From positions 62,001-126,000 of the forward strand of contig DISB01000007.1 of the NCBI GenBank assembly GCA_002421685.1: DNA of 64,000 bases. The letters run 5' to 3'. Below the pieces are notes generated by a model. It was not told the origin of the DNA. It saw only the letters and a program-made list of their open reading frames with translations, and did not search any database. How positions within the stretch are numbered: position 1 is the first letter of the stretch; every line of letters begins with the position of its first letter. Source of the stretch: Bacteroidetes bacterium UBA6221 (GTDB taxonomy: Bacteria; Bacteroidota; Bacteroidia; Chitinophagales; Chitinophagaceae). Of the stretch, positions 8,042 through 15,661 are shown piece after piece. Position numbers and translations under genes: made by a program.

Positions 8042-8785
8042 CTAATTAATGATCTCCCCGTCGTTATCAGCCAGGCGTTCGCGCCATTTTTGTATTTCTT
8101 CGGGTGTCTGTCTAACCCAGTCCGTTACTTCACCAACTATCTTCAGGGGTTCGCTGGTACGGTACGAGCGTGTCGGGTTTCCGGGGAACTTTTTATCCGT
8201 AACATTAGGGTCGTTTTCAAAGTCGCCGGTCGGCTCTACTATATATACACGTTCGCGCCCTTCGCCTTTTGCCAGGGCGGCGGCAAGTCCCGCTCCATTT
8301 ACCAGCGCGGTGAAATAGATATGGTTCATCAGGAATTCCGCCTTATAGTTAGATATGCGTCCCGGGGTCAGCATATCGCCAACCTGCAGGTCTGCCCTCG
8401 TTCCATGATAGAAAGGCCCTTTATCAGGCGGATTGTCCCTGAACGATGCTGCTAATGCCCGGTTCTTTTCTGCATGCTCCCTGTCACCTGATTCTTCATA
8501 ACATTGAGCGATGTTTGCGTATAACGAAGGATAAGCTCCTTTCACGGCGTCATTATCTACTTTCAATGCAAACTTTAGAGCTGTGTCATACCATTTCAAC
8601 CTGTCGGCGGTATTATCCTGGTGCCGGGCCACATAGTAGGCTGCGGTAAATTTCTCAAAGTCATTCGTCGCCGAGTCCCAGGCCTGCAGAAAAAGTTTTT
8701 CCGCTTCTTCAGGTTGGCCCTTGTCCTCCATCTGCATGCCTTGCATACAAAGCCTTATTACGTTGTTGTTTGGGTTGAATTCCAT
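8042..8785 (-). CDS. arr: TPR-like domain fused to rifampin ADP-ribosyltransferase (Arr)
   Basis: A 247-residue two-domain protein. Residues 1 to about 118 are helical, with TPR-like spacing (A-E-K-L-F-L-Q-A-W, A-A-Y-Y-V-A-R, L-Y-A-N-I-A-Q-C-Y-E-E-S-G-D). Residues 124-247 are a complete Arr domain: F-Y-H-G-T at 125-129 with the NAD-contacting His127, then Y-I-V-E-P-T-G-D-F, N-D-P-N-V-T-D-K-K-F-P-G-N-P-T-R-S-Y-R and the V-G-E-V-T-D-W end. Asp192 matches the catalytic Asp of known Arr enzymes. Arr inactivates rifampin by transferring ADP-ribose from NAD. The helical N-terminal part is absent from the classical ~140-residue Arr and probably mediates a protein contact. Cytoplasmic; monocistronic. 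Confidence 0.88.
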   Translation of the reverse strand: MEFNPNNNVIRLCMQGMQMEDKGQPEEAEKLFLQAWDSATNDFEKFTAAYYVARHQDNTADRLKWYDTALKFALKVDNDAVKGAYPSLYANIAQCYEESGDREHAEKNRALAASFRDNPPDKGPFYHGTRADLQVGDMLTPGRISNYKAEFLMNHIYFTALVNGAGLAAALAKGEGRERVYIVEPTGDFENDPNVTDKKFPGNPTRSYRTSEPLKIVGEVTDWVRQTPEEIQKWRERLADNDGEIIN

Positions 8786-8974
8786 ATCCAGGTTATTTTG
8801 ATTATCCAGCGCAAAACGCGTAGCCGTATGTGAGTGATGGCGTCAAAAATACCGGGTTGAACGCAGGCAAAAAAATCATGGAAACAATATTTTTTCTGCG
8901 CAATATCTGCAGTCAGTGACTCGTTATCTAAGCAAAGGAGCGGTTTCTGTCTTCCCCTTGCAAACCAAAGGATT

Positions 8975-9697
8975 CTATATAACCACCCCGAATAGCTTGC
9001 CCACTCCGGCGGTGAGTACCATAGCTATAGTGCCCCATAAAGTTATCCGCAAAGTCGCTTTCATTACATTGGACCCGCCCGTTTTGGCTGCAATGGCACC
9101 CAGCAGCATCAGGAAAGCGATGGTAAAGCCATACTGGTAGTACACCATATACTTCAACGGCATAAAGATGGAAATGACCAGCGGCAAAATAGCACCGCAG
9201 GTAAAAGAAGCGCCGGATGCGAATGCCGCCTGCAGAGGTTTGGCCTGGCTTATCTCGTTGATGCCCAGTTCGTCTCTTACATGGGCGCCCAGGGCATCGT
9301 GGGCGGTCAGTTCTTTGGCCACTTGTATGGCAGTTTCTTTTTTTAATCCCCTTTGCTCATATATTGTAGCCAGGTATTGCATTTCTCCTTCAGGATCTTC
9401 TGCCAGTTCTTTTGCTTCGCGGGTTATGTCGGCTTTTTCAATATCAGTCTGGGAACTAACTGATACGTACTCGCCCGCCGCCATCGACAATGCCCCCGCC
9501 ACCAATCCTGCAAGTGCAGCAAGAATTATGGGGTCGCGCGTATCACTGGCGGCGGCCACGCCCACCGCTATACTTGCCGTAGAGAGCAGCCCGTCATTTG
9601 CGCCAAGCACCGCAGCCCTCAGCCAGTTACTTTTATGTATGTAATGGGGAGACAGGTAATCCTTTAGCGGGTTGGTATGCCTGGGTTGAACACTCAT
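8975..9697 (-). CDS. VIT1/CCC1-family Fe/Mn transporter
   Basis: A 240-residue membrane protein with the VIT/CCC1 order: a first segment with L-G-A-N-D-G-L-L-S-T (residues 31-40), a second with A-G-A-L-S-M-A-A-G-E-Y-V-S-V-S-S (about 66-81), a hydrophilic E-rich loop (about 85-140) that binds metal in relatives, then three more hydrophobic segments. Members export or sequester Fe2+ and Mn2+. The length is typical. A TACCTTTA sequence, one base off the -7 consensus, precedes the start. Confidence 0.9.
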   Translation of the reverse strand: MSVQPRHTNPLKDYLSPHYIHKSNWLRAAVLGANDGLLSTASIAVGVAAASDTRDPIILAALAGLVAGALSMAAGEYVSVSSQTDIEKADITREAKELAEDPEGEMQYLATIYEQRGLKKETAIQVAKELTAHDALGAHVRDELGINEISQAKPLQAAFASGASFTCGAILPLVISIFMPLKYMVYYQYGFTIAFLMLLGAIAAKTGGSNVMKATLRITLWGTIAMVLTAGVGKLFGVVI

Positions 9698-9961
9698 ATA
9701 ATTATAGCTTTGTTTGCTGTATTAAAGGTAACAAAATCCTGTGATGGGTCTCTTTACCGTTAAGCTTAATGTATAAAATGTTCCAAAATGATGCCATGAT
9801 TTTGGGTTTACAATTTTCAGGCTGTTTGGATACATATTCGTCCATTGAAATATTCCAAGCAAATCAAGCGCGTTCCTGCATCTATTAAGGATGGAAAAAA
9901 TTTAATCTGTTTGATTGTGCTGAGCCTTTACAATCTCCATCAACTTATTAAGATATTTTCA

Positions 9962-10486
9962 TCAGTCATTCTGTATTTGTGTTTCTGCAACCATTCGTTT
10001 CGCCTCCAGTTTTTTATAACGCTCATAAAAGCTTTCATTCGCTAAAGCAGCCTCGCAGTCTTCAACAGCCTTTAACAAGCTACTGCCATTGTTGTAGATA
10101 GCTCTGTTAATAACACGAAAGTCTTCCCACAGGTATTTAAGCTCAGCAATTAATTCCAATGCCTTTGGCGTAAGTGATATGACCCTTTTTCTCCCATCGG
10201 TCTTGTCTCCAGCTGACTTGACTAATTTTTTTGCCTGCATCTCTTTTACCAACATCGCTACAGACTGGTGCGTGTAACCTATCGCGTTGGCCAGTTCTAC
10301 TATGCCTAATTCATTTTTCTTACTTAAAACGTATAGCACCGGAAACCATTTAGATTCGAAATCATGCTCATGTTCTTTATATATACGAGTAACATCTTTT
10401 CTCGTCCACTCGCTCAGCCGCATTAGCCGTGTTGCCATCGCTAAATCTCCAAGTTCGTCTATCAACCAATCATTGCTTTGACCCAT
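9962..10486 (-). CDS. MarR-family transcriptional regulator
   Basis: A 174-residue protein with a winged helix-turn-helix: L-G-I-V-E-L-A-N-A-I-G-Y-T-H-Q-S-V-A-M-L-V is the HTH (about 60-80), followed by the wing D-K-T-D-G-R-K-R-V-I-S-L-T, a MarR hallmark. Helices at both ends would form the dimer interface. It lies 32 bases downstream of the GNAT gene in the same direction and is probably its co-transcribed regulator. A perfect 12-bp palindrome at the shared promoter is a candidate operator. Confidence 0.9.
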   Translation of the reverse strand: MGQSNDWLIDELGDLAMATRLMRLSEWTRKDVTRIYKEHEHDFESKWFPVLYVLSKKNELGIVELANAIGYTHQSVAMLVKEMQAKKLVKSAGDKTDGRKRVISLTPKALELIAELKYLWEDFRVINRAIYNNGSSLLKAVEDCEAALANESFYERYKKLEAKRMVAETQIQND

Positions 10487-10518
10487 ATTCTTTATCCATT
10501 TAGTATAGTTTTAAACCC

Positions 10519-10995
10519 CTAGGCATTTTCAAGAGGCTTTTTCATACAAACGCTTGTTTCAATCCCGACGTATTCACCCCAGTTTTCAATTACTTGATAA
10601 CCACTTTTTTTGTACAGAGCTTTTGCCTCTTTCAACAAAGTTCCTGTCTCAAGAATGACATATTTATAACCGAGTTCCCTTGCCCATTTTTCAAGTTCAA
10701 CCAGGATACGGCTACCGATTCCCTTTCCTCTGTACAACTCAGGGACGAACATTCTTTTAACTTCTATTGTTTCTGCGTCAAACTCGCGCAGGCAAGCACA
10801 TCCTACCGCTTCGTCATTTAGATAAGCCACCACTACTGTGCTACTGTTATTTATGACATTCAACCTGTCATAGTATTGTTGCTTGACCCCAAAGATGTTT
10901 GTGAGATACTTGTTCAGTTCATTCTCTAAACACGCAAAATCAGGATCGTTACTGTTCGTTCTTTTAATTGTTATCAAAAGTGGGGTCTTCTTCAT
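10519..10995 (-). CDS. GNAT-family N-acetyltransferase
   Basis: A 158-residue protein with the GNAT acetyl-CoA-binding motif A (V-P-E-L-Y-R-G-K-G-I-G-S-R-I-L, about 92-106), preceded by V-G-C-A-C-L-R and E-V-K-R-M-F strands and followed by Y-V-I-L-E-T-G and Y-K-K-S-G-Y. It transfers acetyl from acetyl-CoA to an amine of unknown identity. First gene of a two-gene operon with the MarR regulator. The gene is more AT-rich than the surrounding core genes. Confidence 0.9.
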   Translation of the reverse strand: MKKTPLLITIKRTNSNDPDFACLENELNKYLTNIFGVKQQYYDRLNVINNSSTVVVAYLNDEAVGCACLREFDAETIEVKRMFVPELYRGKGIGSRILVELEKWARELGYKYVILETGTLLKEAKALYKKSGYQVIENWGEYVGIETSVCMKKPLENA

Positions 10996-11009
10996 TGTTG
11001 TAATTATAT

Positions 11010-11021
11010 GCAGTTAACTGC
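11010..11021. promoter_or_regulatory. Palindromic operator candidate for the MarR regulator
   Basis: A perfect 12-bp palindrome (GCAGTTAACTGC) lies between the -7 box and the GNAT start codon, at or next to the expected transcription start. A site there would block initiation, as expected for autorepression by the MarR protein of the same operon. Confidence 0.45.
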
Positions 11022-11022
11022 G

Positions 11023-11052
11023 CAAACGTATGCATATTTATCGTCTTTCCAA
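11023..11052 (-). promoter_or_regulatory. Promoter of the GNAT-MarR operon
   Basis: On the minus strand a TTG (11050-11052) is separated by 19 bases from TACGTTTG (11023-11030), both matching the Bacteroidota consensus. The expected transcription start is about 20 bases before the GNAT ATG. Confidence 0.55.
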
Positions 11053-11222
11053 TTTTTTTTTGGTATTTGTGCTAAGTGTTGTAGATGCACTCAATGCTTT
11101 TTATTCCCGCGGGAGTCGCCCGAACAGGGATTCCCGCGTTCGCGCTGAACTCGTCCAATAATACCGGACTTTGTATTGCCCATGTTGGGTTCTTACGCTA
11201 ACTAGGGATGTATAAAGCCCCA

Positions 11223-12482
11223 TCAGGGGTTGGGGTTGTCCAACTGTAGCTTCCTCAGCTTCGGCGCTTTCCACCAGGCTACACCCACCACCCCCAGCGT
11301 CATAAACCCGCCGAAGACAACTGCGGTAACGGTGCCCATCAGGCGGGCGGTAAAGCCGCTTTCTGCCGCACCCAGTTCGTTGCTCGATGATATGAACATA
11401 GTATTGACCGCTGCTACACGGCCACGCATATTGTCGGGCGTATATAGTTGCAGTATGGTCCAGCGTATCACCACGCTCACTCCGTCCAGCGCGCCGCTCA
11501 GCAGCAGCATCACAAAGGAGAGGTAAAAGTTGGTGGACAGCCCGAAGACGATAATGGATATGCCGAAGCCCGCCAGGCTCAACAACAGCTTTTTCCCTGC
11601 ATTGGTTTTCAGCGGTATCATACTCAATGTGAATAGCGTGATGATAGCGCCTATCCCCGGCGCGGCGCGCAGCCAGCCAAAGCCTACCTCGCCCACCTGC
11701 AGTATATCGGTAGCATATACGGGCAGCAGGGCCACAGCCCCGCCAAAGAGTACGGCGAACATATCCAGCGCCAGCGCGGCCAATATCACTTGTGTGCTGA
11801 ATACGAATTTCAGCCCCTCTTTCAGGCTCTTCAGCATAGGGTCGGTTGGTTTGTTAGTGAGTGGCTTACGGCTGATTCTCAGTAAAGCAATCAGCGAAAC
11901 CATGTGTATCGCAAAAACGCTGAGGTAGCTGATGGTATAGTCGGACGCTGCCATTACCACACCGCCCAGCAGCGGACCCACCACGGCACCCAGTTGCCAG
12001 GCCGTGCTGCTCCAGGTGGCGGCGTTGGCGTAGTGCTTGCGGGGCACCAGCAGCCCCATCAGCGAGAAGTTGGCCGGGCTGGCGAATGCCCTTGCCGCCC
12101 CGCCCAGGAAGACGGTGGCATACATCAGCCATACGGTAGTGCTCACGCCCGCCCATTGCTGAACGGACTGTATGGACAGCCCCAGGTACATCAGCGAAGT
12201 AGCCATAAAACCTACGATGCACCACATCAGCATATTACGCTTCTCATTCTGGTCGGCTATATGCCCGGTGAAGAAGGAAAAACCAATGGCGGGTATCACC
12301 TCGCAGATACCTATCATGCCCAGCGAGAGCGGGTCTTTGGTCAGCTCGTACACCATATAGGCTACGATGGTCATCTGCATGTTCAGCGCCAGTATCAGCG
12401 CTATGCGCATAGCCAGGTAGCTGCGAAACTCGGTATATCGTAAAGTCTTATTCTTTATTAAAAAGGATATGTATGGACGCAA
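11223..12482 (-). CDS. MFS transporter, EntS/MFS_3-like
   Basis: A 419-residue protein with about twelve hydrophobic segments in two halves. The first loop carries a G-H-I-A-D-Q-N-E-K-R-N variant of the MFS motif A near residue 75, and T-F-L-G-G-A-A-R-A-F-A-S-P-A-N follows in the fourth segment, both typical of MFS_3 exporters related to EntS. Substrate unknown; export of a siderophore or drug is the usual role. The apparent start is TTG, with no in-frame ATG until residue 25, and a TACCTTTG box about 20 bases upstream fits the TTG start. Confidence 0.87.
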   Translation of the reverse strand: MRPYISFLIKNKTLRYTEFRSYLAMRIALILALNMQMTIVAYMVYELTKDPLSLGMIGICEVIPAIGFSFFTGHIADQNEKRNMLMWCIVGFMATSLMYLGLSIQSVQQWAGVSTTVWLMYATVFLGGAARAFASPANFSLMGLLVPRKHYANAATWSSTAWQLGAVVGPLLGGVVMAASDYTISYLSVFAIHMVSLIALLRISRKPLTNKPTDPMLKSLKEGLKFVFSTQVILAALALDMFAVLFGGAVALLPVYATDILQVGEVGFGWLRAAPGIGAIITLFTLSMIPLKTNAGKKLLLSLAGFGISIIVFGLSTNFYLSFVMLLLSGALDGVSVVIRWTILQLYTPDNMRGRVAAVNTMFISSSNELGAAESGFTARLMGTVTAVVFGGFMTLGVVGVAWWKAPKLRKLQLDNPNP

Positions 12483-12501
12483 GCAGGTTGTTATTACGGC
12501 A

Positions 12502-12509
12502 CAAAGGTA
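12502..12509 (-). promoter_or_regulatory. -7 box for the MFS gene
   Basis: Minus strand TACCTTTG, a full match to TAnnTTTG, ends 19 bases before the TTG start codon. The -33 element is not at standard spacing; a TTG is only 12 bases upstream. Confidence 0.4.
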
Positions 12510-12530
12510 TTATTTGCCCGACAATAAATA

Positions 12531-12546
12531 CAGGTGATCTCACCTG
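12531..12546. promoter_or_regulatory. Inverted repeat upstream of the MFS gene
   Basis: Two perfect 7-bp arms (CAGGTGA and TCACCTG) flank a 2-base centre. The site lies about 22 bases upstream of the MFS -7 box, around its -33 region, and about 90 bases before the divergent rpsA promoter. Size and position fit an operator; the protein is unknown. Confidence 0.35.
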
Positions 12547-12637
12547 AATACGATAGGTGCAAGTGGCTGATAATCAACAAGGTACCTTTAGTCTCGGTAG
12601 CAATCTGGATTGATTTTATAAATTTAAATTTAAGGTG

Positions 12638-12645
12638 TACCTTTG
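12638..12645 (+). promoter_or_regulatory. -7 box of the rpsA promoter
   Basis: TACCTTTG, a full consensus -7 box. It contains the TTG at 12643 that could be mistaken for the rpsA start codon. A TTG at 12610-12612 is 25 bases upstream, slightly beyond the usual spacing. Confidence 0.5.
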
Positions 12646-12666
12646 CCGTCCAAAAAATTTTTTAAA

Positions 12667-14502
12667 GTGGAAGAAAACCAGATTGTTAACCAAACTGAGG
12701 GCCTGACAGAACAACAGGCCGGCGCTCACGACGATTTCGATTGGAGCGTGGACAAAAGGAACGTATCTGCTTATGCAAAAGATAAGCAGGCTGAAATGGA
12801 AAAACTCTATGACAGTACGTTCAAAAACATTACCGAGTCTGAACTGCTTACCGGCCAGGTAGTAGGAAAGACCAAGACTGACGTGATCATCAACATCGGT
12901 TTCAAAAGCGATGGACTGGTATCACTCAACGAATTCCGCGACATGGACGACGTAAAGATCGGCGATGAAGTGGAAGTGATGGTGGTAGAGAAGGAAGACC
13001 GCAACGGTCACCTGCACCTGAGCCGCCGCCAGGCGCGCCAGAGCCGTGCATGGCTGAAGATTGTGGACTTCTACAAAACAGGCGAAGTGGTTACCGGTAC
13101 CATTACCAGCAAAACCAAAGGCGGCCTGATAGTAGACGTGTACGGACTGGAAACATTCCTGCCGGGCTCGCAGATAGATGTGAAGCCTGTTACTGACTAC
13201 GATCAGTACGTGGGCAAGACCATGGACTTCAAAGTGGTAAAAATCAACGAAGCTATACGCAACGCCGTTGTGTCTCACAAAGCGCTTATCGAAAGCGACA
13301 TCGAGCAGCAGCGTAGCGAGATCATCGGTAAGCTGGAGAAAGGCCAGGTACTGGAAGGTACGGTTAAGAACGTTACCGACTTCGGTGCGTTCATCGACCT
13401 GGGCGGTGTTGACGGCCTGCTGTACATCACTGATATCAGTTGGGGCCGCATCAGTCACCCGAGCGAAGTGCTGCAGAACGGCCAGTCGCTCAACGTAGTG
13501 GTGCTCGACTTCGATGATGAGAAGAAACGTATCAGCCTCGGCCTGAAGCAACTGACTCCTCATCCTTGGGAGAGCCTGAGCGAAGACATCAAAGAAGGCG
13601 CTAAAGTAAAAGGTAAGGTAGTAAACATAGAAGATTACGGTGCGTTCCTGGAGATCATGCCCGGCGTAGAAGGCCTGGTGCACGTATCTGAAATCACATG
13701 GTCTTCTCAGCCTATCAATGCCAAAGAATTCTTCAACATGGGCGATGAGTATGAGGCTGTGGTAGTAACGCTGGATAAAGACGAGCGCAAGATGAGCCTC
13801 TCTATCAAGCAACTGACTGAAGACCCATGGGATACTATCGAAAATAAATTCCCGGTTGACAGCCGCCACAAAGGTGTTGTGAAAAACATCACTCCTTACG
13901 GTGTGTTTGTTGAGCTGGAAACAGGTATCGGTGGTATGATACACATCAGCGACCTGAGCTGGATCAAGCGCTACAACCATCCTAATGAGTTCACTAAGGT
14001 GGGCGAGGATATTGATGTAATGATACTGAGCATCGACAAAGAAGCGCGCAAACTGGCGCTGGGCCACAAGCAACTGGAAGAAGATCCCTGGAATACATTT
14101 GAAACAGTATTCCCGATAGGCAGCGTACACGAAGGACAGGTGACCAAGCGCGACGAGAAAGGCGCTGTGGTGCAATTGCAGTACGGCCTGGAAGCTTTTG
14201 CTCCTGCACGCCACCTGCGCAAAGAAGATGGCGGTAATGTAGAGGTGGAGGAAACCCTGCCTTTCGTTATCATCGAGTTCGATCGCAACGACAAGCGTAT
14301 CATGGTATCGCACAGCCGCGTATGGGAGAAAGCTAAGGCCGACGAAAAAGACGCCGCACGCAAAGAAGCCGCCGCTGAAGATGAGAATACCAAGAAAGCT
14401 GTGAAGAACGTTCAGAGCAAAGTAGAAAAAGCTACCCTTGGTGACTTAGGCGCACTGGCTGAACTGAAAGAAAAAATGAAAAAAGCTGAAGACGATAAGT
14501 AA
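12667..14502 (+). CDS. rpsA: 30S ribosomal protein S1
   Basis: About 611 residues with six S1 RNA-binding repeats in a row, each beginning with a G-x-V-x-G-x-V strand; examples are G-Q-V-L-E-G-T-V-K-N-V-T-D-F-G-A-F near 233 and H-K-G-V-V-K-N-I-T-P-Y-G-V-F near 404 of the longest frame. S1 unfolds and docks mRNA on the 30S subunit. The frame opens with TTG at 12643, but that codon is part of the -7 promoter box; the in-frame GTG at 12667, about 21 bases downstream of the box, is the likely start (V-E-E-N-Q). The tail is Lys/Glu/Ala-rich. Monocistronic, with a strong terminator after it. Confidence 0.95.
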   Translation: MEENQIVNQTEGLTEQQAGAHDDFDWSVDKRNVSAYAKDKQAEMEKLYDSTFKNITESELLTGQVVGKTKTDVIINIGFKSDGLVSLNEFRDMDDVKIGDEVEVMVVEKEDRNGHLHLSRRQARQSRAWLKIVDFYKTGEVVTGTITSKTKGGLIVDVYGLETFLPGSQIDVKPVTDYDQYVGKTMDFKVVKINEAIRNAVVSHKALIESDIEQQRSEIIGKLEKGQVLEGTVKNVTDFGAFIDLGGVDGLLYITDISWGRISHPSEVLQNGQSLNVVVLDFDDEKKRISLGLKQLTPHPWESLSEDIKEGAKVKGKVVNIEDYGAFLEIMPGVEGLVHVSEITWSSQPINAKEFFNMGDEYEAVVVTLDKDERKMSLSIKQLTEDPWDTIENKFPVDSRHKGVVKNITPYGVFVELETGIGGMIHISDLSWIKRYNHPNEFTKVGEDIDVMILSIDKEARKLALGHKQLEEDPWNTFETVFPIGSVHEGQVTKRDEKGAVVQLQYGLEAFAPARHLRKEDGGNVEVEETLPFVIIEFDRNDKRIMVSHSRVWEKAKADEKDAARKEAAAEDENTKKAVKNVQSKVEKATLGDLGALAELKEKMKKAEDDK

Positions 14503-14527
14503 TCGGCCACTTTCATGAATGAATACA

Positions 14528-14560
14528 GGCGCCCCGCTTTATGCGGGGCGCCTTCTTTTT
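14528..14560 (+). terminator. Rho-independent terminator of rpsA
   Basis: A perfect 10-bp GC-rich stem (14528-14537 with 14543-14552, 5-base loop) is followed by TTCTTTTT. It lies 26 bases after the rpsA stop and separates rpsA from the next gene. Confidence 0.92.
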
Positions 14561-14604
14561 GCAGAAAACTTAAACATCCTTAAATGCCCGGAAAATCAAA
14601 TGGA

Positions 14605-14638
14605 TTGCTAATATCCACATATATAGGTTTTATCTTTG
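14605..14638 (+). promoter_or_regulatory. Promoter of the kinase/regulator chimera, probably leaderless
   Basis: TTG at 14605-14607, 23 bases, then TATCTTTG at 14631-14638. Only six bases separate the box from the ATG at 14645, so transcription should start at or within a base or two of the start codon. Confidence 0.5.
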
Positions 14639-14644
14639 GTATAT

Positions 14645-15580
14645 ATGACCATTAAAAAACGAAAGAACAACTATCTCTATCTGCTGGTAGGTGTCGTCAT
14701 AGCCGGTCTTATCTGCATCCAGTTGTATTGGATCAACAAGACCATAGCCGTGGAAAAGAATGCCATCAACCGCAGTTTGACTACAGACTTTGAAAAACTG
14801 GCTGAAGACATTGAGAAGAATTCTTACTGCTTTATACTCTACGCCAAAACCTATATTAACCAAGGAGAAGGCATATACCTGGTGCGGCAGAAGGTGGATA
14901 GCAACGGACGTTATATTTCGCCGGCAGATGGTGGGTTTATCGATACGGTCAACATGTTCAACTTTCATGAGTATAACGGCGATACAATACTGGACAATTA
15001 CCCGTCCATCGAGTTATCCAGTTTTGCCGCTTCGCTGGATGTCACTTTCAACTTTGCAATAGAGGGCGTAAAAAACCCGGCCCAATATGCTTTCAGGCGG
15101 CTGACCAATGAAAATCTCACTGCTAAAAGCATCCATGACGACCGGATAAAAGGTTTTGAGCATGGTTGCGACGACTATATTACAAAACCCTTTAGCACGC
15201 AGGAACTGTATATGCGCATCAACGCCATTTTGCGCAGGTCGCAACAAAATACCGGGAACAACGGCTGCAATGCCGGTGTTTACCAGATTGGGAAATATCT
15301 TTTTGACTACACCACTATGTCGCTGGAGATAGATGGGCAGGTAGAAAAGCTCAGCGCCAAAGAGTGTGAACTGATTTACATGCTGGCCTCCAATATCAAT
15401 ATCCTGGTCAACCGCGAGGTGATACTGAGAAAAGTGTGGGGCAATGATGATTACTTCTCCGCCAAGAGTATGGACGTTTATGTAAGTAAAATAAGGAAAA
15501 GGCTGAAAGAGGATCCTTCTATCGAGATATTGAACGCGTATGGCATAGGTTTCAAAATGATAGTAAACGCCCAGGCATAG
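14645..15580 (+). CDS. Chimera: histidine-kinase N-terminus joined to OmpR-type response-regulator C-terminus
   Basis: A frame of about 311 residues made of two unrelated parts. Counting from the TTG at 14636, residues 4-160 look like the start of a Bacteroidota sensor kinase: basic K-K-R-K-N-N, one membrane segment (12-32) and part of the periplasmic sensor region. From about residue 161 (base ~15116) the sequence is the last third of a receiver domain (D-R-I-K-G-F-E-H-G-C-D-D-Y-I-T-K-P-F-S, conserved Lys184), followed by a complete OmpR/PhoB winged-helix domain (215-310). The HisKA and ATPase domains, the second membrane segment and the phospho-accepting Asp are missing. This fits an in-frame deletion across a kinase-regulator gene pair. 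With one membrane segment and a basic N-terminus, the DNA-binding part would be exported, so function is doubtful. Start placed at the ATG; the TTG lies in the -7 box. Confidence 0.8.
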   Translation: MTIKKRKNNYLYLLVGVVIAGLICIQLYWINKTIAVEKNAINRSLTTDFEKLAEDIEKNSYCFILYAKTYINQGEGIYLVRQKVDSNGRYISPADGGFIDTVNMFNFHEYNGDTILDNYPSIELSSFAASLDVTFNFAIEGVKNPAQYAFRRLTNENLTAKSIHDDRIKGFEHGCDDYITKPFSTQELYMRINAILRRSQQNTGNNGCNAGVYQIGKYLFDYTTMSLEIDGQVEKLSAKECELIYMLASNINILVNREVILRKVWGNDDYFSAKSMDVYVSKIRKRLKEDPSIEILNAYGIGFKMIVNAQA

Positions 15581-15661
15581 CCACCCCGCTCATATTTGGT
15601 ATATAATTGGTAAATTGTCTGTGAATAGACAATGCAGGCTTATTGCCTGCGCTATAATGAT

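Noticed and set aside
8446..8833. Small plus-strand frames over the Arr gene
   Set aside because: They overlap the well-supported TPR-Arr coding sequence on the other strand and carry no domains.
12922..14313. 463-codon open frame antisense to rpsA
   Set aside because: It is a by-product of codon bias in a conserved gene; rpsA is unambiguous with six S1 domains, and the antisense protein shows no recognisable domain or start signal.
14645..15580. A simple sequencing frameshift as the cause of the kinase/regulator fusion
   Set aside because: A frameshift would leave the missing kinase core and receiver half nearby in another frame; none is present, so a true deletion or assembly join is needed.
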